Below are positions 25,738 to 34,428 of a stretch of 44,019 bases of DNA, one piece after another (within the stretch, counting starts at the first letter, position 1; each line of letters starts with the position of its first letter). The notes under the pieces are model-generated. The model had not been told where the DNA came from. It saw only the letters and a program-made list of their open reading frames with translations, and made no database searches. A program made the translations under genes and the position numbers. The DNA lies in NCBI GenBank assembly GCA_049975365.1, contig JBNGDS010000019.1, forward strand, positions 1 through 44,019, given 5' to 3'. Origin of the DNA: DSBG01 sp049975365 (GTDB lineage Bacteria; Desulfobacterota; Desulfomonilia; UBA1062).

Positions 25738-27048
25738 ATGGAAACAGAGTATGATGTCATTGTCGCTGGTTCGGGGCCCGGCGGGGCAACGGTGGCACGG
25801 GAGATGAGTCGGCGCGGGCACAGTGTTTTGCTCATCGAGCGTGGCGGGAACTGGCGATTTCTGGGAAACACCCTCTCCATGGCAATGATTCTCAAGAATT
25901 TCGGTCTCACCTTGAGCAAAGAACTGAACGTGGTCGTCATCCCCAACAATTTCGGAGGCGCGTCCCTTCTCAGCTGCGGGTGTGCCATTCCCCCACCCAA
26001 GGCTGTGTTCGACGAGGTAGGCATTGATCTCACTGATGAAGCTGAGGAGGCAAGGGCGGAGATGAACATCGGTGTGCTCCCGGATGAGCTCGTGGGGCGG
26101 ACAAATCTCCGGCTTGTCGAGTGCGCCAATGACCTTGGCTACAACTGGAGCAAGACCGAGAAGTTCGTGAGGGCGGATCGCTGTGTCCCGGATTGCGCAG
26201 ACTGCATGCTGGGGTGTCCGAAGCAGGCGAAGTGGACCGCGCGCGAGTACGGCGAAGAGGCCGTCAGGAACGGGGCAGATCTTTTGCTGTACACAAAGGT
26301 GACAGAGGTCATCAGGGAAAACGGGAAAGCCGTAGGTGTCAAGACCAGGAGCTTCGGCAGAGAGAACAGCTATTTCGGAAAACGAATCGTCCTGTCCGGT
26401 GGGATATCGAACGTCGGCATCCTGCGCAGGGCGGGCATAGAGGAAGCAGGTCGTTCTTTTGCCGTAGACTTTCTCCAGTTCATCGGTGGTGTCGTCCCGG
26501 GAATGAACACGACCCGTGATCAGCCCATGAGTGTCGGCACCCTGGAGCACTACGATTCCGATGGGATTTGCATTCTGCCGGTATTCCCGAACTGGGCGAT
26601 GCAGTCGATCATGGCCGTCCTCAAAGGACCTCGGTATCTTCCCCGGTTGAAGGATGCGTTCCGCTTTACCGGGATCATGGTGAAAATCCGAGATGAACTT
26701 CAAGGGGAGATCTTTCCGAACAATGTGCTGTTCCAATTTTCCAAGGCACCGACAGAGCAGGACAAGAAACGGCTGAACAAGGGTGTGGACATCATCAAGA
26801 AGGTCTTGAAAAAGGCAGGGGCACCTGAAGACTCCATCCTGGCATTCAATCCTTCAGGGGCACACCCATCCTCTTCATGCAGAATCGGGGTGGTTGTGAA
26901 TACGGATCTCGAGACACAGATCGAAAACTTGTACTGCTGTGATGCGAGCGTTCTTCCCTCTTCCCTCGGGCTGCCCGTGGTGTGGACAGCGGTTTCCCTT
27001 GGAAAGAGGCTCGCAAAGCACCTCGATGAAACCCTCCGGGATTCGTGA
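25738..27048 (+). CDS. GMC-like FAD oxidoreductase with a four-Cys motif, copy 2
   Basis: 436 residues, closely similar along its length to the protein at 19777. It has GSGPGGATVAREMSRR (11-26) for FAD, C149, C153, C156 and C160 in CVPDCADCMLGC, and the active-site-like HPSSSCRIG near residue 378. As in copy 1, the second active-site position of GMC enzymes is replaced (GLPVVWT). AGGAGGGG precedes the ATG. It is co-transcribed with the ferredoxin at 24809. The substrate is unknown; the cysteine motif and the ferredoxin partner suggest an electron-transfer role more than a simple alcohol oxidase. Confidence 0.8.
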   Translation: METEYDVIVAGSGPGGATVAREMSRRGHSVLLIERGGNWRFLGNTLSMAMILKNFGLTLSKELNVVVIPNNFGGASLLSCGCAIPPPKAVFDEVGIDLTDEAEEARAEMNIGVLPDELVGRTNLRLVECANDLGYNWSKTEKFVRADRCVPDCADCMLGCPKQAKWTAREYGEEAVRNGADLLLYTKVTEVIRENGKAVGVKTRSFGRENSYFGKRIVLSGGISNVGILRRAGIEEAGRSFAVDFLQFIGGVVPGMNTTRDQPMSVGTLEHYDSDGICILPVFPNWAMQSIMAVLKGPRYLPRLKDAFRFTGIMVKIRDELQGEIFPNNVLFQFSKAPTEQDKKRLNKGVDIIKKVLKKAGAPEDSILAFNPSGAHPSSSCRIGVVVNTDLETQIENLYCCDASVLPSSLGLPVVWTAVSLGKRLAKHLDETLRDS

Positions 27049-27286
27049 ATTCGGATGTTCTCACTGTGAGGGTTTCTGCGTTCCCTCTGCCGGCCATTGG
27101 GGGAAAATCAGTGTGTGCATGAAGAGTGAAACACGATACCTCTCCAGGTCTATTCATCTCATCACTTGGGTGTTCCCGCATGCGTACCCATGATACCTCA
27201 GGGGTGTTCCATGTCCCGTGCTATCAGAACCCTGGGGCAAATCTGTTTGAGGTTCTATGCGATACACCAGAGAAAAGGAGGACGGT

Positions 27287-27730
27287 ATGTCTAAAAAATT
27301 TGAACACCTGATCGTTCGTCGGCCCATGAATGTCACTGAGCTTCCATCCCACGACTTCAGCCAGGTGATTCCCTATCCGGTGCTGATGTGCAATGAACTG
27401 GTGCCAGAGGCGAATGCCTGGGTGTTGTATCTCTTCATCAAGGAGATAACCCAGGAACTGAAGGATATTGCAATTAAAACCGATCGAGCAGTTCCTCACA
27501 AGCACACCTTTGACGAGATGTACCTGATGATCGGTGACACCGATGCCATAACCTTTGAGGTGATGCTTGATGACGAGGTCTATCAGGTTTCCACACCGGC
27601 AGCAGTCTATATCCCCAAGGACATACCCCACGCAATACGACCTGTCGACGCCACAGTTGGGATGTCCGGGGGTCTGATACCAGTCTGCCTGAATGGAGAA
27701 TATGTGACTCTACCTGTCGATGCAGAGTGA
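27287..27730 (+). CDS. small cupin-fold protein
   Basis: 147 residues from ATG 27287 (AAAAGGAGGACGGT upstream). A cupin core is visible: PHKHTFDEMYLMIGD gives the two His and one Glu of cupin motif 1 (about 75-85), and PAAVYIPKDIPHAIRP gives the motif 2 His (about 115-120). It probably binds a divalent metal. Small stand-alone cupins serve as isomerases, dioxygenase-like or sensing proteins; here, in an anaerobe, oxygen-dependent action is unlikely. A 238-base gap separates it from GMC-like copy 2, and it converges on the OadB gene. Confidence 0.7.
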   Translation: MSKKFEHLIVRRPMNVTELPSHDFSQVIPYPVLMCNELVPEANAWVLYLFIKEITQELKDIAIKTDRAVPHKHTFDEMYLMIGDTDAITFEVMLDDEVYQVSTPAAVYIPKDIPHAIRPVDATVGMSGGLIPVCLNGEYVTLPVDAE

Positions 27731-27839
27731 GCATGAGTGGGAATCTCGTCTAACCGTTTCATGGTGGCGAGACCACATGATACACGCAATTGGTGAAGGG
27801 TAGTCGAAGGTGCGTGTTCTGAAAGGGAGGGGCTCCTGT

Positions 27840-28964
27840 TTAAGAGAGCAACATCGTCAGGAATAGACCTGCCGCAGCTGCAGTGCCGATGGTGCCGGCA
27901 ATGTTCGGTCCCATGGCCTGCATGAGTATGAAATTATGTTTATCATCTTTGAATGCGACGGTCTGTGCAACTCGCGACGCCATCGGGACGGCGGAAACTC
28001 CGGCTGCCCCGATCAGGGGGTTGATCTTTTCCCGAAGAAAGAGGTTCATCACTTTTGCCAAAATCAGTCCGGATGCAGTGCTGAAGCAGAATGAGGCCAG
28101 TCCCAGGAAAAAGATATAGAGTGTCTGCTCGCGCAGGAAAATTTCTGCAGGCATGGTCGCACCGATGCACAGGCCCAGGAAGATTGTCACGACGTTTATC
28201 AATTCGTTCTGTGCGGTTTTCGAGAGCCGTTCCACCACCCCGCATTCCCGGAATAAATTCCCGACCATGAGCATTCCCACCAGGGGAGTCGCACTCGGTA
28301 TCAACAGGCAGATAATGAGCGTCACCAGCAGGGGGAACGCGATTTTTTCGGCCTTGCTGACTTCTCGGAGCTGCTTCATCCTGATCCTTCGTTCCTTCCG
28401 TGTGGTCAACAACCGCATGATCGGTGGTTGTATAATCGGCACCAGTGCCATGTAAGAGTATGCAGCCACAGCCGTAGCACCCAGCAGTTGAGGGGCGAGT
28501 TGCGAGGTAAGGAAGATCGTGGTTGGGCCGTCAGCCCCGCCGATGATCCCGATCGAGGCAGCTTCCTGAAGAGTGAAGCCCAGCAGGAGAGACCCGAAAA
28601 ACGTAACATACACGCCGAATTGAGCCGCTGCCCCCAGGAGCAGTGTCTTTGGGTTGGCGATGACCGGTCCGAAGTCGGTCATGGCACCTACCCCGAGAAA
28701 AATCAAGGGCGGCAGGATATTCCACCGTTCAATGGTGAAATGGTAGAAGACCCAGAGAACATTGCCCTCCTGCATGAGGTTTGCCATGGGGATGTTGACG
28801 ATCACCATGCCGAATCCGATTGGAACCAGGAGTAGCGGCTCATAGTGTTTTCTAATGGCAAGAACGATCAGGGAAATTCCGATGACCCACATGAGAACAT
28901 TCCCATATGTGACGTGAGCACACCCCGTCTCAGCAAGGATGGTATGAAAGAGAGTGTAATCCAT
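27840..28964 (-). CDS. sodium-pump decarboxylase beta subunit (OadB/GcdB/MmdB family)
   Basis: A 374-residue polytopic membrane protein of the family that couples decarboxylation of carboxy-biotin to sodium export. Conserved stretches are LIFLGVGAMTDFGPVIANP and GIIGGADGPTTIFL (the sodium and CO2 site region), NEL-VTIFLGLCIGATMPAE, and the C-terminal GAAGVSAVPMASRV and MQAMGPNIAGTIGTA. These fit the usual ~10 membrane segments. It lies in a minus-strand operon with an OadG-like subunit, a biotin carrier and two carboxyltransferases. The substrate should be glutaconyl-CoA, methylmalonyl-CoA or a related acyl-CoA, not oxaloacetate, because the carboxyltransferases are of the acyl-CoA type. Confidence 0.93.
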   Translation of the reverse strand: MDYTLFHTILAETGCAHVTYGNVLMWVIGISLIVLAIRKHYEPLLLVPIGFGMVIVNIPMANLMQEGNVLWVFYHFTIERWNILPPLIFLGVGAMTDFGPVIANPKTLLLGAAAQFGVYVTFFGSLLLGFTLQEAASIGIIGGADGPTTIFLTSQLAPQLLGATAVAAYSYMALVPIIQPPIMRLLTTRKERRIRMKQLREVSKAEKIAFPLLVTLIICLLIPSATPLVGMLMVGNLFRECGVVERLSKTAQNELINVVTIFLGLCIGATMPAEIFLREQTLYIFFLGLASFCFSTASGLILAKVMNLFLREKINPLIGAAGVSAVPMASRVAQTVAFKDDKHNFILMQAMGPNIAGTIGTAAAAGLFLTMLLS

Positions 28965-29034
28965 ATGGTGGTGACAGTTCCTCCTCTCCTGTTCATCTAG
29001 GGGGAGATGATCGTCGCCACGATCATCTCAACGC

Positions 29035-29199
29035 TCATGGGTTTTTCTTCTCAGTGGTGCGTGTGTGAAAAAGCTCAAGGATTTTGGAAAAGATCAGGAT
29101 GCCAACCTGGAGTATGACCAGAGATGCAATCACCCCTCCAAATCCTACACAGAACACCTCGAGTGCTCGTGACCACTCACTCAAGAACATCCCCTCCAT
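29035..29199 (-). CDS. OadG-like small membrane subunit of the sodium-pump decarboxylase
   Basis: A 54-residue protein, short enough to be missed by length cut-offs. It starts at ATG 29199 (a second ATG lies three codons later, right after GGAGGGG). Residues about 13-36 form one membrane helix (EVFCVGFGGVIASLVILQVG), followed by a short polar tail ending in EKKNP. This is the plan of OadG/MmdE-type gamma or delta subunits, which hold the carboxyltransferase and the beta subunit together. It sits between the biotin carrier and the beta subunit, as in known sodium-pump operons. The assignment rests on size, hydrophobic profile and position. Confidence 0.7.
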   Translation of the reverse strand: MEGMFLSEWSRALEVFCVGFGGVIASLVILQVGILIFSKILELFHTRTTEKKNP

Positions 29200-29296
29200 G
29201 GTCGTAAGATGGTCGGCACGATGTATTGCCGACGATCGTGAATATCAGCTCTGCCCTGGCCTTTCAACCTTGAGGGCCTTTCTGCCATAACATCAC

Positions 29297-29509
29297 CTAA
29301 TCCAAGACAATCAGCACCTGATCTGTCTTCACGGTGTCTTTTTCGCGCACGGTAAGCTCTCTGATCCTCCCGTCACACGGAGCACAGATGGGATTTTCCA
29401 TCTTCATTGCCTCGAGAATGAGTAATTCCTGGTCCTCGACTACCTCATCCCCAATACGTATCAGAACTTCAAGGATGGTTCCTGGCATGGGAGCTACTAT
29501 GGTGGTCAT
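29297..29509 (-). CDS. biotin carboxyl carrier subunit, minimal form
   Basis: 70 residues from ATG 29509, which has GGAGG five bases upstream; the frame is open to 29560, giving 17 more residues of low similarity. The whole protein is a biotinyl domain: VAPMPGTI at the start and EAMKMEN with K36 as the biotinylated lysine. It lacks the Pro/Ala-rich linker of typical GcdC/OadA carriers. It moves the carboxyl group from the carboxyltransferases to the membrane beta subunit. No biotin carboxylase gene is seen nearby, so the system is built for decarboxylation. Confidence 0.93.
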   Translation of the reverse strand: MTTIVAPMPGTILEVLIRIGDEVVEDQELLILEAMKMENPICAPCDGRIRELTVREKDTVKTDQVLIVLD

Positions 29510-29667
29510 ATCTTCCTCCATGGGTATGGTAGTGCTCTGCTTGTTCAAAGAATCCATCAAGGCCGTGCTGGTGTCAGCAGCGGATTCCTCGGCTGACTGT
29601 TATCCGTTCCCGTGGGTGTTTGCACTGCGAACACGGGCACTGTCTTGTCCGAGGAGACAGTGATGGG

Positions 29668-31212
29668 TCAGAATTGCTTCGGCCAGTTTGCCAGCAGATG
29701 GTTTCCGATACCTCCCCCCTCACAATCAGCTATGATATCGAGAACGTTCATCAGGTATGTACGGGTTTCCCGTGGATCGATGATGTCCTGCAGGAAATAT
29801 CTCCCTGCTGCTGGTCCCGGGCCCGCTTCCTGGATCATCTGGTTTTTCAGAGTCTGGTACTCCTCTTCGGGCAGCTGTCCACAGGCGACGTCAGCTGCGA
29901 CCACCGGGTCCAGGAAACTGATTTCGGCGCTTGGCCATGCCACAACAAAATCAGGGCCGGCACTCGGGCCGCACATGCTGAACATGCCCTGCCCGTAGCT
30001 TTTTCGTATGATGATCGATACCTTCGGCACCGTAACCTGGGAGAGGGCATCCATGGCATTGGTCACCTTTGCCCCTACCTTTTTGAGTTCAGCCTCCTTG
30101 CCAACTAGAAACCCCGGGGAATCATGCAGGAAGAGTAACGGAATGTTGTATGAATCACACAGACACAGGAACCCGGTCAACTTTTCCAGTGCATCCGTTC
30201 CCATTGCACCGCCATTCACCATGGGCTGGTTCGCGACAATGCCCACGGATCGTCCATCTATGCGAGCAAGACTGGTGATGATGGTCTTCCCGAATAACGG
30301 CTTGAGGTCGAAAAGAGACCCCGAGTCCACGATGCTGAGGATTATCTTGTACATGTCGTAGGCCCGTGTCCGTTTCTCAGGAAGGATATCCATAATGGCA
30401 CCCATATTCCTGCCGGAATCCTCCGGGACAGGGTGTCTCGGGGGTAATTCCCGGTTATTCTGGGGCATATAACTCAAGAATTCCCTGATGATCCTGAAAC
30501 AATCCTCTTCGTCCTCGGCTGTTCGGTCGACAATCCCGGTATGTTCAGCCTGGATTTTCCAGCCACCCATGTCTTCGTCGGTATAGGTTGCAGCGATGAT
30601 CTTCTGCAGCGCCCGTGCCCCGGATACCGAGAGAGTACTTCCCTTCACCTGGACGACAAAGTCAGCAGCGCATGCCTGCCACATGGGAACACCGAAGCAG
30701 TTTCCCATGATTGCAGTTATCATGGGTGCCTGACGGTGGTTTGTATACATGAGAAAAATCGATCTGGTCCCCATCATGGCCGAACTGGTCATCCCGATGG
30801 ACCCCTGTCCATCAGGGACTCTTCCACCGCCACCATCCCCGAGAAACACGTGGGGCAGCTTGTATTGATAGATCTGTTGCTTAAAATCATGCAATTTTTT
30901 CCCGTGTACTCGAGATAGGGTGGCTGCCAGAACGGTGAAATCACTGGCCGTTATTCCAACCCTCTTCCCATTGATGGTCCCGAAACCCAGAATTATTCCA
31001 TCACCCGGGGTCTTGTCCTCCATCCCGGGCATGTCAGAACAGGCCAGCATTCCGAGTTCAAAAAAACTGCCGGGGTCGAGCATTCGGTCTATCCGTTCGC
31101 GGGCGGTGAGCCTCCCTTTTTCATGCTGTTTCGTAATCTTGTGGGGGCCACCCATCACGAGTACCCGGTCTTTTTTCTCCTGTAGTTCTTCAATGAGTTT
31201 CTCAAAAGCCAT
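29668..31212 (-). CDS. acyl-CoA carboxyltransferase (decarboxylase alpha subunit), copy 1
   Basis: 514 residues, with the fused N- and C-terminal carboxyltransferase domains of propionyl/methylmalonyl/methylcrotonyl-CoA enzymes. Seen: KGRLTARERIDRMLDPGSF near the N-terminus, GGGGRVPDGQGS, the oxyanion-hole type stretch VKGSTLSVSGARAL, and in the C-terminal domain LHDSPGFLVGKEAELKKVGA and PKVSIIIRKSYGQG. It transfers the carboxyl group of an acyl-CoA to biotin. The ATG follows GGAAAGGAA. It is about 23 bases downstream of a homologous gene of equal length, so the two alphas may form one complex or serve different substrates with the single biotin carrier. Confidence 0.9.
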   Translation of the reverse strand: MAFEKLIEELQEKKDRVLVMGGPHKITKQHEKGRLTARERIDRMLDPGSFFELGMLACSDMPGMEDKTPGDGIILGFGTINGKRVGITASDFTVLAATLSRVHGKKLHDFKQQIYQYKLPHVFLGDGGGGRVPDGQGSIGMTSSAMMGTRSIFLMYTNHRQAPMITAIMGNCFGVPMWQACAADFVVQVKGSTLSVSGARALQKIIAATYTDEDMGGWKIQAEHTGIVDRTAEDEEDCFRIIREFLSYMPQNNRELPPRHPVPEDSGRNMGAIMDILPEKRTRAYDMYKIILSIVDSGSLFDLKPLFGKTIITSLARIDGRSVGIVANQPMVNGGAMGTDALEKLTGFLCLCDSYNIPLLFLHDSPGFLVGKEAELKKVGAKVTNAMDALSQVTVPKVSIIIRKSYGQGMFSMCGPSAGPDFVVAWPSAEISFLDPVVAADVACGQLPEEEYQTLKNQMIQEAGPGPAAGRYFLQDIIDPRETRTYLMNVLDIIADCEGGGIGNHLLANWPKQF

Positions 31213-31235
31213 GGAGATTCCTTTCCTGCAGGAGC

Positions 31236-32786
31236 CTAGAATTTCATCGGCCAGTTGGCCAGGTGATGCCGGCCGATCCCCCCGGTCTTTGAATTTCGCA
31301 GGAACCGGAGTGAAGAGCAGATGAATTCCCTGGTTTTCCTCGGATCGATGACATCATGAATGTAGTATTCTTGAGCCAATGGGTACATGCTGGTATCCTT
31401 GAGCATCTCCTGGGTCAGCGTGCGGCGTTCTTGTTCAGGCAATTCACCGAACACAATATCCGCCGCGGTCTCAGGATCGAGGAAACCACCTTCTCCAGTT
31501 GGCCAGCTTACAATGACATCAGGGCCTGTTCCCGGCCCGCACATATTTGCCCCTGCCTGTCCGTAACTCTTCCGAATGATGATTGAGATCTTCGGGACAG
31601 AAACCTGAGCGAGTGCGTGAAGGGCGTTCGTAACCTTCAGACCGACCTTTTTCAATTCAGCGTCTCTCCCGACGAGAAAACCGGGTGTGTCGTGAAGAAA
31701 CACCAGGGGAATGTTGAATGAGTCACACAGACACAGGAAGCTTACCATCTTATCCAGGGCGTCGGTATCCATTGCACCACCGTTGACCATGGGCTGATTC
31801 GCGATAATTCCAAGAACATGGCCGTCGATCCGTGCAAGGCAGGTAATGAGGGTTTTCCCATACGAGGGTTTCAGGTCAAACACTGAATCAATGTCAACAA
31901 GAGTCCGGATCAACCTGTACATGTCGTAGGCCCTGGTCCGTCTTTCTGGCAGGATTTCTAGTATCGTGTCCATGGATGTCCCAGATCCCTCCGGAACAGT
32001 GCTTCTCGGCGGTAATTCCATGTTGTTGGAGGGCATGTAGTCGAGAAACCTTTTGATGATGCTCAAACACTCCTCGTCATCTTCGGCCGTACGGTCGGTT
32101 ATGCCTGTGTGTTCAGTGTGGACAATCCAGCCTCCCATGTCCTCATCAGAGTAGGTCGCGGCGATCGACTTTCTCAATGCCCTTGCACCGGAGACGGACA
32201 GCGTGCTCCCTTTGACCTGGACGACAAAATCAGACAAACAGGCCTGCCACATGGGAACGCCATTGCTCGTTCCCATGATCCCGATAATCCATGGGGTTTC
32301 ACGGCTCCGGGAATATTGAGAGAAAACCCACCGGCCGCTCCCGCCTTCTCCAGCCAGTGTCACAATGCCACGAGACCCTTGAAGATCTGGAAGGCGACCG
32401 CCCCCGGACTCTCCCAACCACACAAGGGGCAATCCCTTTTCCAGGACCTGTTCCCTGATGTATTTCGCCTTCTTTGTGTATACCCTCGAATTGCTGGAGG
32501 CCAGGACCGTAAAGTCATTGGCTATAATACCGACCTGGCGCCCGCGTATCAGGCCGAATCCTGTGACAATACCATCTGCCGGCGTCCTCTCTTCCATTCC
32601 AGGCCTGTCTGAACATGCCAGCATGCCGAGTTCGAGGAAACTGTCCTTGTCAAGAAGCCGGTCGATCCGTTCTCTGGCAGTCAAGTGGCCTTTTTCGTGG
32701 TGTCTCAGGACCTTTTCCGAACCTCCCTGTTCACGTGCCCGTGCTCTTTTCGATGACAATTCCTCCAGGAAATCTGTTGATTTCAC
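31236..32786 (-). CDS. acyl-CoA carboxyltransferase (decarboxylase alpha subunit), copy 2
   Basis: 516 residues from GTG 32786, preceded by AAAGGTG; a GTG three codons earlier is the alternative. It shares the whole domain plan with the downstream copy: KGHLTARERIDRLLDKDSF, LGESGGGRLPDLQGS, VKGSTLSVSGARALRK, LHDTPGFLVGRDAELKKVG and IIIRKSYGQAG. The two differ clearly along their length, so the duplication is old. It is the first gene of the sodium-pump operon (carboxyltransferase 2, carboxyltransferase 1, biotin carrier, OadG-like, OadB-like). The 456-base stretch upstream shows hairpins but no clear promoter. Confidence 0.9.
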   Translation of the reverse strand: MKSTDFLEELSSKRARAREQGGSEKVLRHHEKGHLTARERIDRLLDKDSFLELGMLACSDRPGMEERTPADGIVTGFGLIRGRQVGIIANDFTVLASSNSRVYTKKAKYIREQVLEKGLPLVWLGESGGGRLPDLQGSRGIVTLAGEGGSGRWVFSQYSRSRETPWIIGIMGTSNGVPMWQACLSDFVVQVKGSTLSVSGARALRKSIAATYSDEDMGGWIVHTEHTGITDRTAEDDEECLSIIKRFLDYMPSNNMELPPRSTVPEGSGTSMDTILEILPERRTRAYDMYRLIRTLVDIDSVFDLKPSYGKTLITCLARIDGHVLGIIANQPMVNGGAMDTDALDKMVSFLCLCDSFNIPLVFLHDTPGFLVGRDAELKKVGLKVTNALHALAQVSVPKISIIIRKSYGQAGANMCGPGTGPDVIVSWPTGEGGFLDPETAADIVFGELPEQERRTLTQEMLKDTSMYPLAQEYYIHDVIDPRKTREFICSSLRFLRNSKTGGIGRHHLANWPMKF

Positions 32787-33242
32787 TGCCCACACCTTTC
32801 AATAAGGAACCACACAACATGATTGTGTTTCATGTTCTCTCATGTGATACTGTACCTTTTTCTCTGTACCTGTCCAGGGAAATTCGGCATGAGGGAGTGT
32901 CGGTATCCTTCTCTCCACGATCCATGGATTGCACTCGATTCACAGGAGTGCTCCTCGACCACGTGAGGGGTTCCGGTTTCGAGAGAAAAACCCTATTGAT
33001 GAATCCCGTGCAGAGGAATCCAGGTTTTTCACGACCTGGCGCACAGGACAATTTCCAGCCTTCCTGAAGGCCGGGTTTCTCCAGCAGGGGGGTATCGGTT
33101 TCAGGATGGTGAGCCCACGTGATGCCTGGTGATGGGGATCCGGTCCATACATTGTATTGTTTGTAAAAAAAACGGGCGAACACTAAAATGAAAAAATGAA
33201 GCGTCCTGCCCGGGCATGGACATGCCATGCCCGGGAACATAA
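32787..33242. other. 456-base intergenic region with hairpins, no gene seen
   Basis: The stretch between the sodium-pump operon and the isovaleryl-CoA-dehydrogenase-like gene holds no convincing coding region. It contains several short dyads (GCACTC/GAGTGC near 32930-32953, CCAGGT/ACCTGG near 33021-33040, GCCTTC/GAAGGC near 33058-33071) and the strong hairpin listed separately. A minus-strand promoter for the operon must lie here or further upstream, but I could not find good -35/-10 boxes. Confidence 0.4.
33209..33235 (-). terminator. GC-rich hairpin after the isovaleryl-CoA-dehydrogenase-like gene
   Basis: CCCGGGCATG (33209-33218) and CATGCCCGGG (33226-33235) form a perfect 10-bp stem with a 7-base loop, eight bases beyond the stop codon on the minus strand. 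A T-rich stretch (CATTTTTTCATTTT) follows only some ten bases later, so it is an imperfect intrinsic terminator. Confidence 0.5.
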
Positions 33243-34406
33243 TCAATGACAGAGTTCGCGGGCAATAATCAGCCGTCGAATCTCAGAGGTCCCTGCTCCG
33301 ATTTCGTAGAGTCTTGCATCCCTCCAAAGTTTCTGTATGGGATACTCGAGGCAGTACCCGTATCCACCGTGTATTTGGAGGCCATCACTGCAGACCTTGG
33401 TAGCCGACTCAGCGGCAAACAGAATCGCAGCTGCTGCAAGCTTGTCAAGTTCTGTCCCCTTGCCTCCGCGTTTTCCTTCAGGACTGTCGGCAAAACGAGC
33501 CGCCCTGTAGACCAGACCCCTGGAGGCTTCGGTCAGGCAGTACATATCGGCCAGTCTCTGCTGGATCATCTGGAAATCCTTGATGGGTCTTCCGAACTGC
33601 TCGCGTTCCTTTGCGTACTTGATGGAATACTCGAGCGCCTGCTCAGCCATCCCTATCGAACCTCCCGAGAGGACGATTCGTTCATAGGCCAGTCCCGAGG
33701 TAACGACATGCACGCCCTTGTTCTCTTCGTATATGAGATTCTCGGCAGGTATCTTGACATCCTCGAAGCTGAGTTCTGAGGTAGGTGATCCACGCATGCC
33801 GCATTTCCTCAGCTTCTTCGACACCGTGACCCCCGGCCAGTCTGCCTCCACGATGAATGCGCTGATACCGTGTGGCCCCAGATCAGGAGCTGTCTTGGCG
33901 TAGACAAGGAGGGTATGGGCTATGCTGCCGTTGGTAATGAACATCTTGGTTCCGTTCAGGATGTAACCATTTCCGTTCCTGCGAGCCCTCGTGCTCATCC
34001 CACCGAGCGCATCTGATCCAGCATTCGGTTCGGTCAGACATAAGGCCCCGATCTGTTCACCGGTGCACATGGGGGGGAGATATTTCTGCTTCAGATCGTG
34101 GTTCGCGTTCTTGTTGATGTTGTTGGCGCAGAGGTTCGAATGGGCTCCATAGGTCATACCCAGTCCTGGTGAAATACGGCTGAGATGTTCCACCGCCAGT
34201 GTCTGCATCATGATCCCCTGGCCCGCTCCCCCATAGGCCTCGTCGATGGTAATGCCGAGCATGCCCAGGTCCCCGAGTTTGCGGAAAAAATCTTCGGGAA
34301 GTTTGTCTTCTTCGTCGATCTCTTCCTGAATGGGGGCTATTTCTTTGACCGTCCACTTGTACATGGTTTCAGCAAGTAATTTTTCTTCATCTGTCAGTTC
34401 ATACAT
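33243..34406 (-). CDS. isovaleryl-CoA-dehydrogenase-like acyl-CoA dehydrogenase
   Basis: 387 residues from ATG 34406 (GGAG eight bases upstream; the longer frame to 34490 would overlap the previous gene). It carries LCLTEPNAGSDALGGM and QIHGGYGYCLEYPIQKLWRD. The features of the isovaleryl-CoA branch are YGAHSNLCANNI (86-97), E242 in GLAYERIVLSGG at the position of the isovaleryl-CoA dehydrogenase base, and a C-terminal YEIGAGTSEIRR where other family members have YEGT. It would oxidise a branched acyl-CoA such as isovaleryl-CoA. Its place between DUF35/thiolase genes and a sodium-pump decarboxylase suggests work on branched C5 or C6 units. Confidence 0.88.
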   Translation of the reverse strand: MYELTDEEKLLAETMYKWTVKEIAPIQEEIDEEDKLPEDFFRKLGDLGMLGITIDEAYGGAGQGIMMQTLAVEHLSRISPGLGMTYGAHSNLCANNINKNANHDLKQKYLPPMCTGEQIGALCLTEPNAGSDALGGMSTRARRNGNGYILNGTKMFITNGSIAHTLLVYAKTAPDLGPHGISAFIVEADWPGVTVSKKLRKCGMRGSPTSELSFEDVKIPAENLIYEENKGVHVVTSGLAYERIVLSGGSIGMAEQALEYSIKYAKEREQFGRPIKDFQMIQQRLADMYCLTEASRGLVYRAARFADSPEGKRGGKGTELDKLAAAAILFAAESATKVCSDGLQIHGGYGYCLEYPIQKLWRDARLYEIGAGTSEIRRLIIARELCH

Positions 34407-34428
34407 TGAGGGTACTCCGCATACCTTT

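Noticed and set aside
33000..33242. Possible CRISPR or repeat array suggested by several dyads
   Set aside because: The dyads differ in sequence and spacing; no repeated unit is present.
32830..33246. Minus-strand open frame of 138 codons in the intergenic region
   Set aside because: Composition is unlike the neighbours, there is no ribosome-binding site, and it runs through a strong hairpin; nothing in it resembles a protein family.
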